Source: Phoronis australis
Taxonomy: Eukaryota; Phoronida; Phoronidae
DNA length: 34,665 nt
Direction: 5' to 3'
Assembly (NCBI GenBank): GCA_002633005.1
Contig: NMRA01000690.1
Coordinates: 1 to 34,665, forward strand
Positions 1 to 11,464 of the stretch are shown here, piece after piece. Made by a program: the position numbers and the translations under genes. Numbering within the stretch: the stretch's first letter is position 1; each line of letters opens with the position of its first letter. Below the pieces are notes generated by a model. It was not told the origin of the DNA and did not search any database. It was given only the letters and a program-made list of their open reading frames with translations.

Positions 1-440
1 GTGAGGGGCAAGTGATATTGTGTCGGTGGAAATTATTTCTGACCACCTACACTTCAGGAAAAACTGGTATGAAATAGTGACGGATAGTATACGTATCGAA
101 GGCTATTTGTTGTCGCTTGTATGAGTTGATGTAACTGATTACGTAATAAAAATGACAACAGATTACAATTCAACCGTCTGTTATGCAAGAAGGCACGTGG
201 AGACATTTGTAACACAACTCACATGTACATGTACAGGTAAATCCAAAAGTTTACATTCAACATTTTTACAACATTTGCTATACAATTGTGCCTGACATCT
301 AACACGTCACATATCACGTCCCGTAAATGACAACTTAAGCGTTGACAATTGGGTTAAAGACTGTTAGGTTAAAAACCTTTTAACGGCAATTTTAACTGGG
401 CTTTAAACGTCATTAGGAAAAATCAAGGTAGTCCAGCAAT
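1..440. other. non-coding AT-rich stretch
   Basis: No exon-like ORF or repeat structure stands out. It contains one copy of the palindrome TACATGTA (226-233) and one copy of the dispersed word CGTAAATGA (322-330), both treated as findings. Confidence 0.5.
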
Positions 441-894
441 TCATCTGACGGCTTGAACGCTCTGCAGCTTTCCCAGTACAGCTGTAGGTGCGAGGTCCAG
501 GACGAGATTCAGGATGTCATCTTTCCGGAGCCAAATCTTGTTTCCTTCGGCTGGCCACATAAACAATCCACTCATTTTACTGGACGGCTGCAAGAAGTTG
601 ACCTCCACAGGCAAGTCGACATCATCTGTTTCCACGACTTGTCCGAGATATCGGCGACCTTCATATTTACAAACAAAATTGCCTTGCTTCACTTACATAT
701 TGACTTCTTTAGTCTCAGCTAACACTCTGTTGGTTTCTTGTCTTCCGACTTTTTGTACTTCTGTCAGTTCTGACACTGGTACGAAATACCCGTAACTCGT
801 TCACTTTCTCTTCTAAGCCATTCGTCACCGAGTTGTGCCTTTTTACGGGCTCTCTAGACTATTCCTTCATCCGCTGAGACTTGGATTTTGGCAT
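441..894 (-). pseudogene. decayed single-exon gene, basic N-terminus and SH3-like C-terminus
   Basis: Read on the minus strand, an ATG at 892-894 opens MPKSKSQRMKE. After an apparent ~5-nt insertion the frame resumes as ARKKAQLGDEWLRRESERV, shifts again to YFVPVSELTEVQKVGRQE, meets an in-frame stop and then runs open from 692 to 441. The start resembles the PKSxAxxxxxYRxRKKA head of multi-copy, uncharacterised invertebrate proteins that continue into a charged coiled coil. The last ~80 residues (KYEGRRYLGQVVETDD, then FMWPAEGNKIWLRKDDIL) resemble the small beta-barrel domain that ends those proteins. Two frameshifts, a stop and a short middle argue for a dead, internally deleted copy. The family link is from memory of general patterns; the function is unknown. 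A fresh TE-borne or retrocopied origin is possible. Confidence 0.5.
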
Positions 895-2015
895 TCCGCA
901 ACGCAAACCAAAGTGACAAACTCTAATTAATAGCTATTAAATAAAATAAAAGATGCCATTATTATTTTTGCAAGGTCAGCTGCATTAAAGGAGCTTGCCA
1001 CCCAAAAAACAACCTAATTTGTATCAATTTAGATCGAGTACATGTAGTTCTACTCCATAACGACACGTACGGTTGCGTTACCTGACGGCAGACGGAGGTG
1101 TTGAAATTATCCAAATAGCAGTTCACAACACGGGTTACTGGTGTCAGCTTATCGCATGAAGTCATCGTTTAACACCAATAAATCATCAAACTTCGATGCA
1201 AAACCCTTAAAAATACACCGAGTTCTTATAAAAACATGTTTTTTTTCGCTCTTGCGAATTTATTGGTATTTGGACACGCCGTAGCCTACAAAGTTCGGCA
1301 GGCCAATAAGGTCCGTAGCAGGAGTTTGGGGTGTGTTGGGAGATAATAATTTAATTGAAATGAATTTGAGTGAAAATAGAACAAATCACTTACGGGACAC
1401 TGGATATCATTTACGTGACAATTTTTTACGAGAACTTATCAAGACCAACGTCAAGCAAATTCTAATCAAAGTATGTTTCACAGGAAGCATTTCGTCACTT
1501 CTTCTAGTACGTTAATAACGACCCTAAAACATGTGAATTATAAAAGTGACATTACTGAAAACTTACTCAAAAGTTCTGTTGACTTCTTTTGCGAATATTT
1601 TCAGACAGTACCGATGTCAGCTGAAGCGCACGTGCTCGTTCTTAAAAAATTGACCTATATTCATGTCACACATGCCAATAGTAGGTGAAATTAATTGGAC
1701 TTGACCTAATTATAAAGTTGTCGTCCCGTAAATGAAGGCTCGAAAATGATAAGCAACCGATTTCAAATGCCAATTTTTTCATAAATGTTCGCCAAAAACT
1801 TCCAAAACTGTGCAATGATTTCGCACATTACCATAGCTTTGTAGAGTTATTTTAGTTTCCACATCTTCATTTTAATCAACGCACTATTGTTGAATTTATG
1901 CACGTCTCGTAAATGATTCTAAAAAATTCCACTGCGCTTCTTGAAAAGCAGTACCACACAGCCAATTTCAGATAAGACAAAGGTTTAAAAAATAATGCCA
2001 TTGCCGTTTTTTTGT
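895..2015. other. non-coding stretch
   Basis: Short ORFs here (962-1165 minus, 1333-1515 and 1473-1688 plus) show no recognisable domain, good splice sites or codon bias. It holds three copies of CGTAAATGA (1407-1415 minus, 1727-1735, 1908-1916) and one TACATGTA (1039-1046). Confidence 0.45.
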
Positions 2016-2191
2016 GTATATATAGATTATTACATGGCGAAGTCGTTATCCCCCGTTATTTAGAGCCCGAGTGGATTTTCGAGAATTATCACCCGAGGGG
2101 CGTTAGCCCCGAGGGTGATAATTCTCCAAAATCCACGAGGGCTCTAGATAAGGGGGATAATGACTGAGAACATGTAATAATCTATTTATAC
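2016..2191. mobile_element. palindromic MITE, about 176 bp
   Basis: The two halves are near-perfect reverse complements over ~80 bp each. TAGATTATTACATG at 2023-2036 answers CATGTAATAATCTA at 2171-2184. Inside, GTTATCCCCC and TAGAGCCC pair with their complements on the other side, down to a GC-rich centre (GAGGGGCGTTAGCCCC, about 2094-2109). With a few mismatches the pairing extends outward to about 2016 and 2191. This is the form of a hairpin-type miniature inverted-repeat element. No clear target-site duplication is visible because the flanks are TATA-like, so the superfamily is not assigned. Confidence 0.75.
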
Positions 2192-2721
2192 CACATACTA
2201 AACGAGAAACATTGCAATGAATCGATTTACCTTTTCTGACTCTCCACGGCTTTGTCACTACTTTCTATGTCAGAGGCCCGTGGTCGGAGGTCGTGACCTT
2301 TTAAGAAAAGCCTTGCTATTTTTGTCAAATATTGCTTTTACTCAAAACCAATTGAAAACTTAAATATTATAGAAATAAATTGAATTTATAAATTAATGTT
2401 TACCAACTATTATAGCTTAAAACACGTTGTTTTTTTCACGCTAAGCTTCGACCGCCGAGAAATTATCGTCTGCTAAAGTAGGTTATCACTGGTAACTGAA
2501 TAAAATTCTCAAGTCAAAGATCCTGACGACACGATACCTGCATTCAAACTAGAGATCGGTGATTTACAAGTAAAAAGACATGAGAGAAAAATTTCTCGGC
2601 ATTAAGATATCATTTTTATGGAAATTATGTGTCAATTTTTCGTAACGTATAAGTACAGTACAATGCGGTTTGTTGAACGTGCGATTATTGCGCGTGCACA
2701 TTTAAGTATTCTATTTTCACT
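2192..2721. other. non-coding AT-rich stretch
   Basis: I see no gene, RNA or repeat structure here that I can support. Confidence 0.4.
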
Positions 2722-2726
2722 CTCGA

Positions 2727-2870
2727 TGACGTCAGTCGCTGCGTGGTGAAGTGGTAAGGTCGGCGACCACCAATGATAGGGTCCCGGGTTCGACCCCGTC
2801 CTCGGTTTCCCGCCAAATCGTTACTAGTGACATAAATGTATGGGTTATTACACGGTTGTATCTGTCATTT
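2727..2870 (+). repeat. tRNA-derived SINE-like sequence
   Basis: An A-box-like segment (TGCGTGGTGAAGTGGTAAGG, 2740-2759) is followed 29 bp later by a strong RNA polymerase III B box, GGTTCGACCCC (2788-2798). The anticodon stem and acceptor stem do not pair well, so this is not a functional tRNA gene. A tRNA-related head followed by unrelated sequence fits a SINE or a degenerate tRNA pseudogene. The 3' limit is uncertain. A full CRE palindrome, TGACGTCA (2727-2734), lies directly upstream of the A box. Confidence 0.5.
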
Positions 2871-3783
2871 GACGCTAATATTGTGGTATAATACAAATTG
2901 CGAATTCACTAAAATATCTCTTGAAACTTTTTTTTTCAAAAAACACGCCAATGAGGTCTCGTAAATGTTTTGACATTTGGCTTCACTCAGTAAACATGGT
3001 GGTAATTGAAATTTATTTTTTGTTGATAAAAAACGTTGACTTTCTCTTTAAATATGTCTCGATGAATTTCCAAAACGCAATTATTCGTTTCGATTGGAAA
3101 AATTATTATAACAAACGAGAGGGTGTTTCTACTTTGTCGTTTTTTCAGCTTCACGCAATTTTATGGAACCCTAGGCTACATGGTGCATTGTGACACCTAC
3201 CATGTAAACTGTAGCCGGTCATAAGACACAGCACCCACGTTAGACATGTTATTCTTTATTTTAAAGGTCTTTTGACGTTGTTTCATTACTTCGGACATTC
3301 TCTGTGGTGAGCTGAACATTGGCTTCAGCATTTGTCGCGATTCATTGAGAATGAATGAATGACGGCATTGCTTTGGAAATCGTCTAAGTTAAGAGAGTAT
3401 TGCGAGTTTCTGAGTGATCCACTAAGGCTTCGCTTAAAATTCACATCTTACCTGCATATTCTGTCTTTTCATCGTCACCCAGGTTCCATTTTCTTTAAAT
3501 AATGAAGTGAATTTTCTTCATTGCACAGTGGAGCAGACGACGGAAACGGAGTCGCAGTGCGCAGCGCCACTGCCGGTCGCCTGGGATATCGCGGGAGAGC
3601 CTATATACTTAGCCTTAGTTCCGTTACGAATGCGCCGCGTTCCGAATTTGACATTTCAAATTGGATTTGAGCCCCAAAACACTAAAATTGCACACATTTA
3701 AATCTTTTTTCATCTGTATAATTTTAATTACCGGGGTTTATTAATAAACTCAACATTTCCCTACGCTCTTACTGTTTTATTTT
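2871..3783. other. non-coding stretch
   Basis: ORFs at 2921-3193 and 3507-3701 lack recognisable motifs and are probably chance. One CGTAAATG word lies at 2960-2967. The segment 3530-3620 is GC-richer than its surroundings but shows no promoter architecture. Confidence 0.4.
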
Positions 3784-3784
3784 T

Positions 3785-3836
3785 TTTGCGGCAGCCAAGG
3801 GGGGGACCGGGCTCCCCCTACCTAAATCCGCCTATG
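3785..3836 (+). mobile_element. 3' end fragment of hAT-like MITE
   Basis: G-rich then C-rich sequence ending CTAAATCCGCCTATG matches the right-hand terminus of the three more complete elements at 18612-18911, 21491-21782 and 21971-22127, which end in AATCCGCCACTG or a close variant. Only the last ~50 bp are recognisable; no left terminus is found upstream, so this is a truncated relic. Confidence 0.5.
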
Positions 3837-5762
3837 CCTAAAGCATTAATTAACCCAAGGCGTGGTTCCTGAAGAAGCAGTCTTAGCCTACTGCTCTAAA
3901 AACTAAACTTTCAGCAAAGATTTACCGATGAAATTCCGACTCACGGTGATTGGACGGCTACTGATTTTTAGGCTCCATTGTAGGTCATACATGTAGTTTT
4001 AATCTGTGTCGTCATAATTGGTCAGTTGCCTACACGGCGTCCCCAACAAAAACTGGCACAAATCTAATTCAAATCAACAACGATGTGTTATTAATGCATA
4101 AGTTATAATTACACTGAGAACCTTAGATATTTACAGGAAATCGCGACCTAATATCGAGTATGTGTTCTTGTTGACAGAATCGTCTGTTTGCAGCGTTCCT
4201 CGACTCTCCTTTACTGTTACCATAAAATCTGTTTTCCGTGATACTATCCTAACCTCATGTTCTTCGAATCATCACAGTTTCCACAGTTACTTTCCGGTGC
4301 TGTGATCAACACTGGGAAATATTTGTATCACGGCTTTCATTCCACAAGTCAAGAAACGAAAATAGGCCGAGAAAACTAAGAAATTCATTGAAGCTAGAAC
4401 AACACACTGCAGTACGACCGTTCAGTTTACGTTTTCGAACAGTTTTCATGTTCACGGATGGATTGTTTCGAAACTCCGACGAACTTTTCATATTATTGAA
4501 TGGTTCGATGTTTTCACATGTACATTTCACATACCTGTACTGAATATTCTTAAGAAATAAAACTATCAGTTATTCAATATCAAAGAAAATCTTGTCATTC
4601 AACTGGCGCATGTAGGCGTGCCATATAACAAACCAAAGCACGTGGCAACAGGATATCGCCGCTATGCATTCAAGTTCATAAATATGGGATAAACAGACTA
4701 TCCTACATACATAGTGCATGGATAGTACTGCGATATCCTGTCTTGAATTCATTTCATCTGGGAATTTATGATATGACATGGCTATAGTATCAATATGCAA
4801 ATGTGTTCTTATAAGCCACAGTATTTCTTTGGATGTAGGGGCCGCGGCCAGTCGATATTTTGCTTGTGTTTTCTGATAACTAGCCATGATCTGTGCTATC
4901 ACAATTCATAAAATATTAACTGACCAAACCAATCCACGACAGTATTGGATTAAATAATAAAACGAAATGCCATGTGTTGCATAGATTACAATACAATGTA
5001 GATTGCATAGGATTGAAATGATGTGTTTCTTCAGAAAATTTAAAACTGAATGGTCTCGTATTCAAATATACTAAGCCTTATTGGTGGGAATTTGTTTGGA
5101 ACAGTATGCACTGACAAGTTCGAAGTTTTTGAATGCGTTGTGCATGACAGAGATCAGAAGTCATATCAGCAGAACTATACATTCGGTCTTTTATTGTACT
5201 TTTACAAAATTATATGCATTTCAATCTAGTATGTAGTTGGGAATAAGCAAGCCAGGTATTTCATAATATACTTTAGTGGCAGACATAATTATATCTTTAA
5301 GAGAAAGTGAAATTACAAATGACCTAAACTCGAAAGACGATTTTATTGTTTAAATTTCTAATTCTTGAATTCTCATACGAAGCAACCAATCACGTTTAAT
5401 ATCAACGGAACAGGGGTTTGGAAATAGCAGTAGGCCCAGATTGTGGTTTCAGATACTTAAAACTGATCCAAATCTAGTGGCAGGTTTGAGTACAGCAGAT
5501 GTCTTGGCATCCATTTTTGGATTTTCAAAAATGTCCTTACCACCGTTCACATAACTGTAAACCGGGTAATTGGCTGATCATTTAACTAATTAGTCCAACA
5601 TTTAGCGCAAAATATCAACTATTTTAGGGTATAATAGTAAGACAAAGCCATCAAATCGCTAATTACCGGCCACAGCACAGGAAATAACACAACAAGAGAG
5701 TGAGTTAATGAACGTTTAATTACGGAGGTTTGTTGGCAATTTCTTGGTTACGGCTTTGATAC
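3837..5762. other. long non-coding stretch
   Basis: Two minus-strand ORFs (4306-4530 and 4570-4902, 74 and 110 codons) are the longest open frames. Neither shows a domain, a signal peptide or convincing flanking splice sites, and the region has no repeat I can define. One TACATGTA occurs at 3988-3995. Confidence 0.4.
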
Positions 5763-5914
5763 GCCGTAAAATGTAACAGCCGCTACATTTTACGGCATTG
5801 TTACATTTTACGTTTCTTGGCCTCTCCTAAAGTGTAACAAGTTGTTACATTTTATATAATTTTTACAATTTGCGTCGAATGCACATCCGAGAAATATGTC
5901 ATTATTACATTTTA
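5763..5914. repeat. iterated GTTACATTTTA words with a hairpin
   Basis: A perfect 13-bp inverted repeat (GCCGTAAAATGTA at 5763-5775 and TACATTTTACGGC at 5784-5796) with an 8-nt loop is followed by further copies of the same word: GTTACATTTTACG at 5800-5812, an inverted variant AAAGTGTAAC at 5829-5838, GTTACATTTTA at 5844-5854 and TTACATTTTA at 5905-5914. The cluster could be a degenerate MITE or a cluster of protein-binding sites; the sequence does not decide. Confidence 0.55.
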
Positions 5915-6242
5915 TGAAAGCGACGTCATATTTCATGAGTTTGCAGGGGGTATTTGTTACAGGGAGAAAAACGGTTCACACACTAACGGTTTCTTTCGTG
6001 GATTGTTTAAAAAAATTCTGCCAAATGTGCTAGATCGAATTTAATGATGTGTCCCTATTAGTCGGAGGGCCAGATCTCATAGCGTTCATCCTTTGTGAGT
6101 ACTTTGGGGGGGCAACCTAGTTTTTTCTATGTGGCTAGATAATATACCTATAAATCAAATTCCAAAAAGTTCCCACGTCTACACTTGCACATTTTTTTTA
6201 AAAAAGGTGTTTTTGTTGCACAAAATATGATGCACATTCCTG
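5915..6242. other. non-coding stretch
   Basis: Plain AT-rich DNA with a short G run near 6105-6111 and an A/T-rich tract near 6190-6205. I see no gene or defined repeat. Confidence 0.35.
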
Positions 6243-6256
6243 CCACTTGATGGCGC
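6243..6256 (+). promoter_or_regulatory. CTCF-like site, one mismatch
   Basis: CCACTTGATGGCGC matches the bilaterian CTCF core CCACNAGRKGGCRS except at one position (T for A). One-mismatch matches are expected about once per two windows of this size by my estimate, so the site alone is weak evidence. Confidence 0.25.
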
Positions 6257-6272
6257 TTTTCTAGTGAATTGA

Positions 6273-6320
6273 CCAATCAGAGAGCCAGATTGTATTGTTG
6301 TGCTTAGTTACTTCAATATG
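6273..6320 (+). promoter_or_regulatory. CCAAT box upstream of a decayed gene
   Basis: CCAATCAG (6273-6280), the NF-Y consensus, lies 38 bp before an ATG in good context (ATATGGCTGC, ATG at 6318-6320). No TATA box is seen. The ATG opens only 21 codons before a stop. The arrangement is consistent with the old promoter of the pseudogene that follows. Confidence 0.35.
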
Positions 6321-8447
6321 GCTGCTCCCATGGAGTGTGATGCCTGTATAATTCAAGGTTTATCAAACAGCACAAAATTGTGATGTCAGAGCCTAAAGAA
6401 GCTTAGGAAAGCTTCCTGACCAAAGCTGATTGACTGTGGAACTCTGTAGATCAGTAGATAAAAAGGAAGAAGAGGTGTCACAAACGTTTGTGCAGAAAAC
6501 AGCTGCATGTCCTGGTAGCCTACACAGTATACTGCTGAGTGCTGTAGACTAGAATACCAAGTGTCAGACCAAACAATTGAAAGGACATAGAACAGCATAG
6601 CAACGTTTCAAAGCACCAACAGTAGTACTAAAGCTGAAGTTGGTGAAAATGATACAGATGTTATCCAAGATTTCCCAAGAAAATCAATTATACTTCCAAA
6701 ATCTGAAACACCCAATAAACCTGAACAAGATAGGAACATTCTGAAACATGAGTGCATCATTTGTTAGTAGGAAAAGTACATTATGGGCCACATTTCAAGA
6801 AAGAGAAAGATGTATAGCTTTCAAAAACAGGTACGTGTTTTTTAAAAATACATCTTGGTGTTTTCCATGTGTGATTCAGTATTATCACCAGTTGTTTTTT
6901 AACTTGTTCAGCCCCTTGGCTGCCTAGGCCTTAGACAATACTGCTGACCCAGTAGAGACGATGATCATACCATATATAGGTACTTCATATACCGGATACT
7001 TTTCGGCAAATTATGTTCCTATAAGTTTAGAAGTACCGCGTAGAGAGATGCCTCTGAGGAGGTCGTTAATGTTTTCATTTGTTCCCAGTTTAAACAAATA
7101 CTCCTGCAATCCTGTTTTTCGAACACTCCATTCAGTTGCCACATCGACACTGCTTGCGCTAAGGGATAATCCTATGGCGTTATACTGTGGGTGTGATTTT
7201 AAAGCACTTTAAGTCTAAAATTTTTGAGAAGGTTAAATGGAGTAGATAGTTGCAAACAACATGCCCAAGTGGCCGTCATCCCCTGCCGTAGTCTCAATTT
7301 TTTGTAAACATTAATTACTTAGGTAGCAGCTGCAATGATAATTAAATTAAAGTGCCTAAGTGGCCATCGTCGCCGTCGAAATTTGAGGACGATGGAAGCC
7401 ACTGTCCATTTCGTCAAACGTCGATTACCTTAAGTGTAAATCGATTGACTATGGTTTGAGCATCTGATTTAAAAAAAATTAAATTTCAATCACTGCACAG
7501 GTATATCAGCTGATTTATTTTCAGCTGCATCTACTGATCTAATTATTAGACGATCAACATTATTAGGCTACAGATCAAACGGCATGTAAATTTGTTAGGC
7601 TGGTGGTGGATCAGCTCCTGATACGTCCGTCTGAAAAAGTTGCATGCCAACTCACTCATAGTTGAATGTTAAATTAGTGTTAACAGTTCGGGTTTTTTTC
7701 AGTTGGACTTGTATCGCAAGCAACAGCTCAGTCCAGAGCCCTGAATATGCAAATGAAATTCAAAGATAAAGACCTTGTGTCTTAGAAGCCAAGTACCACA
7801 GATCATCATGCTGTAAAAAAGAGAAAGACAAAGATTGTGGAGAGTGACGAATCCCCAGTTTTCAGAGATGTTTTTCTACAGTTTTGTTTGGAGTTCATTG
7901 AATCAAAGCTTCTAGCACATGGAGATGTCATTTGCCTTTCAAAAATAAAGCAAGACTTTGAAGCTGTTCTTCAGAAAGCTGGTGTGCATGAAGTTATTTG
8001 GACAGGCAATCTTAAGAAATATTGTTGAAGCTACTCACTGTTGTAGTTTGTGCCTGACTAAGAGATACGAAAGTGAATTGAGGCTAGTGTTCAATAATTC
8101 ACTTGCTGACTCTAATTAACACAGCCCATTGTAACATATTTTGAATCAAACGTTTGCCCAAATAGTGCCCGCCTCCAAACAAGGACTTAGTGTTTGACCC
8201 TTCATTGCCTGCGGGCTAATCACCAGTGTGCAGTGCTGTACCCTCTCTAATCGACCATAGTTGGCTCCTTGGCGGTGGAGCTTTGCAGCTAATATGTATG
8301 GCAATGACCGCATCTCCATTGACAGTACTAAACGATGAACACTGCAAGTGCAAAAAGAACATGTGTGCTGGGAAACTGAGTTTGTGCTGCACTGCTGGGT
8401 CAAACTGTACATGTACAGAAATGTGCAGCTGTGACAACTGTAGTAAC
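6318..8447 (+). pseudogene. decayed multi-exon gene of an uncharacterised invertebrate family, CXC-like C-terminus
   Basis: Three separated pieces read in the same direction. The first (6747-6830) encodes HECIIC, two stops, then EKYIMG, and ends at a good donor (CAG|GTACGT at 6831). The second begins after a polypyrimidine tract and AG at 7702; it reads SRALNMQMKFKDKDLV, then in a shifted frame LEAKYHRSSCC, then KKRKTKIVESDESPVFRDVF and LEFIESKLLAHGDV before a stop near 8026. The third (8340-8447) is HCKCKKNMC to CSCDNCSN, ten cysteines in about 35 residues, like a CXC/tesmin-type zinc motif. This order (C-x2-C, then EA-YHRxC, then a helical FIExKL segment, then a CXC tail) is what I recall from a multi-copy invertebrate family of unknown function. 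Stops and frameshifts make it a relic. The grouping of the pieces into one gene is inference. Confidence 0.4.
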
Positions 8448-9389
8448 ATCAGCAACACTGACTGCATAACATTGGATAGTTCTTTGACAAGTCAACCCTA
8501 ACCACCTTGATAGAAAAATCACCCGCTTTAGTCCACGATAGTTTGATTTATTTCAGCCAACTTTACTGCCTTGAAGTCATCGCTAATGCAGTAATTCCCC
8601 TACTCCACATAAAAGGAGCGAGATCAAAATTCCTGATGCCGACAGCGAGCACACACGTAAATATACATGGGGAAACAGCAAACTATATCAGAGAAATAAA
8701 TATGTCATTGGGGTCCGTCCAAGAATTTCTTGTGGTTAAAATATTCATTTCTCTACACCATTATAATCGATGATTTCCGTTTTGGCAACTCCTAAATTTG
8801 GTTGATTTTTATCCTTCTTTTATATATGTGTAGTTTCCTAAGATCAAGCATTAAATTACACATTTGAGACCTAACAGATTGTTCAAAATACATCTTTGGG
8901 CGTTACCTCTATCTGTTTTTGACAAATCCGTTCACTTATCTTCACCCAATTAAGAGACTGAACAATATTGCAAAAACCAGTACAGACGGAACAGGTTCTC
9001 TGACTCATTCTCGCGGAAAAATCAGTCATCAATTGGTAAAATTCCAATCTTATCAAGATAAGTATTGGTACTAAATTTTCTGTGGGACCACATTAATTTG
9101 GTGTCCCAAAATCGCTGGGTCAATCGGTACACTTCAAGGTCATTCGGTAGATTTTAAACGCGAGTCTTTATGTTTAGAACTCAAAAATCCGCAGAAGTTC
9201 AATTTCCCAAAATTTCTTCTGTCACGTCGTGAAAATTTTGAGGCCTTAAGTCCATGGTTCGCTTGAAGTCATTGTTGTTGAAGTGAGTAGGCGGATTTGC
9301 GTATCACAGGCAACGCAAGCATATTAGTTGTTGTTATCTACAAACGACGTACTGGCACTTAGCTAAGCATGTACTGTGTACTGTCGTTA
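8448..9389. other. non-coding stretch
   Basis: An 88-codon ORF (8507-8773) shows no motif that I recognise. The rest is AT-rich with no defined repeat. Confidence 0.35.
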
Positions 9390-9455
9390 AATAATTTCAA
9401 TAATAATGATAATAATAGTAATAACATAATGATTATAATAGTAATAATAATTTTT
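9390..9455. repeat. AAT-rich degenerate microsatellite
   Basis: Interrupted runs of AAT/ATAAT trinucleotides (for example AATAATGATAATAATAG). The ORF that crosses it reads as Asn/Ile-rich low complexity and is not a gene. Confidence 0.7.
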
Positions 9456-11220
9456 TATAATGTTTATTACGAAAGCTTCTATACAATGAATATACATGAC
9501 CCAGAAAGCGCCAAGAGGCGTTATATCTGGGTTAAAAAAGTACAAAGAAATCTACAATACAATTATTTTACACCAATACATAAAAAGAAATCTGTATACA
9601 ATTATTTTTTCACAAATACATAAATTAAAAAACTGTTGCTAAGATTACAATGACATATGAATACGAAATTAAATAAATCATTTTCATACACATTTATACA
9701 ATTCTATCCACTCACACAAAGAGATTTAATATTATAAAGGAATTTTCACACTACTTCGAATAAAACCCTATTTTCATTTGGGTTGAGTTATTGACATCCA
9801 TACAGAAAAAAATGTACACTTGCGAAATTTCAGAATATTTTTTATAAATATTGGGATATTCTTCGAGTGTCTGGAAAAGCTGTACCCCCTGCTCCTTGCA
9901 TACTTCACAAGTACCAGGTGGGTACACAAAATACCAAAGGGGATAAAGTATAATACACAGTACCATACACGTGACTACCAACTGGGCGATACAATACTGA
10001 GAACGCAGGTTCCAAACTGGCTGAGTGAGCAGACCTACTTTGTGTGGTAAAGTTTTTAACAATTTTCTGGCAGCCTGAGTGAGTAGTCATTACTGTCGCT
10101 ATGTGGGTACACATACATTTGTAGCCCAGGCAGGTATGAACAAGGTTGTGTTGTGGTACACTTATTGCCACACGGACAAGGTTGATCGTGGACGATCAGC
10201 CCCGTCCACCCACTCGATGAATGTGCCTAACAATATCCCTAATTTTTATAATTATTAATACTGTAATTATTTTTTATAATTTATATAATTATCTTTAGCA
10301 TCATCACCATTATTATGATACTTCTGTTTCTATTACTGTTATATAAAAATCCTTCAGTAATATTCCAGGAAGCTATTTCCATTCTTGACGCCTAGACCGG
10401 AAACGATCATGTGGAGCGTATTACATAAATGAAAATGGAAGCAACAAAAGCTGTCTACTGTGTTCGGTTTCGCTGTATAAGTTTTCTAACTTTTGCATCA
10501 ATATAAAAGTAAGTGTAACCTCTGATTCCAATCGTTGTCAGTACACACGAGATTTGCAAAGCGGTGTACACGTGATGGTTACAAAGAGTCTCGTTGGCAA
10601 GTCTGTTTATTTACATGCAGTCAAATATGTACAGACGCTGTATTCCTCTGAGATTTCGTTCCGTGTTACAACCCGGGTCAGGGAGAAATCTTTCCGACTT
10701 AACTTCACGTAGTGTGACCAACACTTGTCGTATATTCTCATAGAGTTCGATTAGTTTTACTTTTTACCAATCTGCCATTATAGTTGGCTCACCTGAACAT
10801 GTCTCTTTAGTAAAATTTATCAGGAAAATAAACGTACGTTGATGAGCTGACTAAGAATACTGCTCGAAATCCTTGGCCGGAGCAATCAATATAAACTTGC
10901 GTCTCAGTGAATTCAACAACGTTGCGGTCTGTCTCAAGTTGCTCCATCAAAATTGCTGCTCTTATGAAACACAGTTCGCTTTCTTTGCTTCAGGACCCTG
11001 GGTGCGTATTCAGATTTTAAACATGAAGAGCGTTGATGACGCTGGCCATCACAATGCCATTGACAACATGTTGGATTTTGTTTGAGTGAACTATCACGAT
11101 CTTTTGTCGATGGTTTTGACTCTACCAGTGGCACGATATAGGGTTGAATGCACAAACGAACAAAAATGTAACCGTTTAAATGGTTACAGTTTACTCCGGC
11201 AGTAGAAACCTATGGAAATT
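9456..11220. other. non-coding stretch
   Basis: Overlapping ORFs on both strands at 9751-10171 (103, 76 and 88 codons) look like mutual shadows. The minus-strand one has a hydrophobic run but no start context or splice support. The segment 10230-10310 is extremely AT-rich. Nothing else can be supported. Confidence 0.35.
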
Positions 11221-11464
11221 CCATGCACACGTCACCGCCCGCTCAGCGACACGGCCGTTTCCCGGTCGGCGAAGAGCTGGATAGAAAGCACTCACTGTCA
11301 TCATGGATAGTGTCAACCAGTGCTGTCGGCTACAGGCCGGGACCTTGTAACGGCGAACCTGGGATGCACACCTAGCTAGGATGCCAGTGCACTGCGGCGA
11401 GACAGCTTGCAGTAACTTCGCCTTAGTGTTGTATGGTTGGCCAACACTGCACTTTGCACTACTG
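11221..11464. other. GC-richer CpG-containing block
   Basis: Relative to its neighbours this segment is rich in C, G and CpG (for example CACCGCCCGCTCAGCGACAC near 11231). It could be a diverged promoter or a repeat; no TATA box, initiator or exon can be fixed. Confidence 0.25.

Noticed and set aside
2740-2806. Functional tRNA gene
   Set aside because: The B box is good but the acceptor and anticodon stems do not fold; SINE or pseudogene is more likely.
4570-4902. 110-codon minus-strand ORF
   Set aside because: No domain, no signal peptide, no splice context and no codon evidence; ORFs of this length arise by chance in 34 kb.
9751-10171. Minus-strand ORFs with a hydrophobic stretch
   Set aside because: They overlap each other and a plus-strand ORF, and no family or start support is visible.
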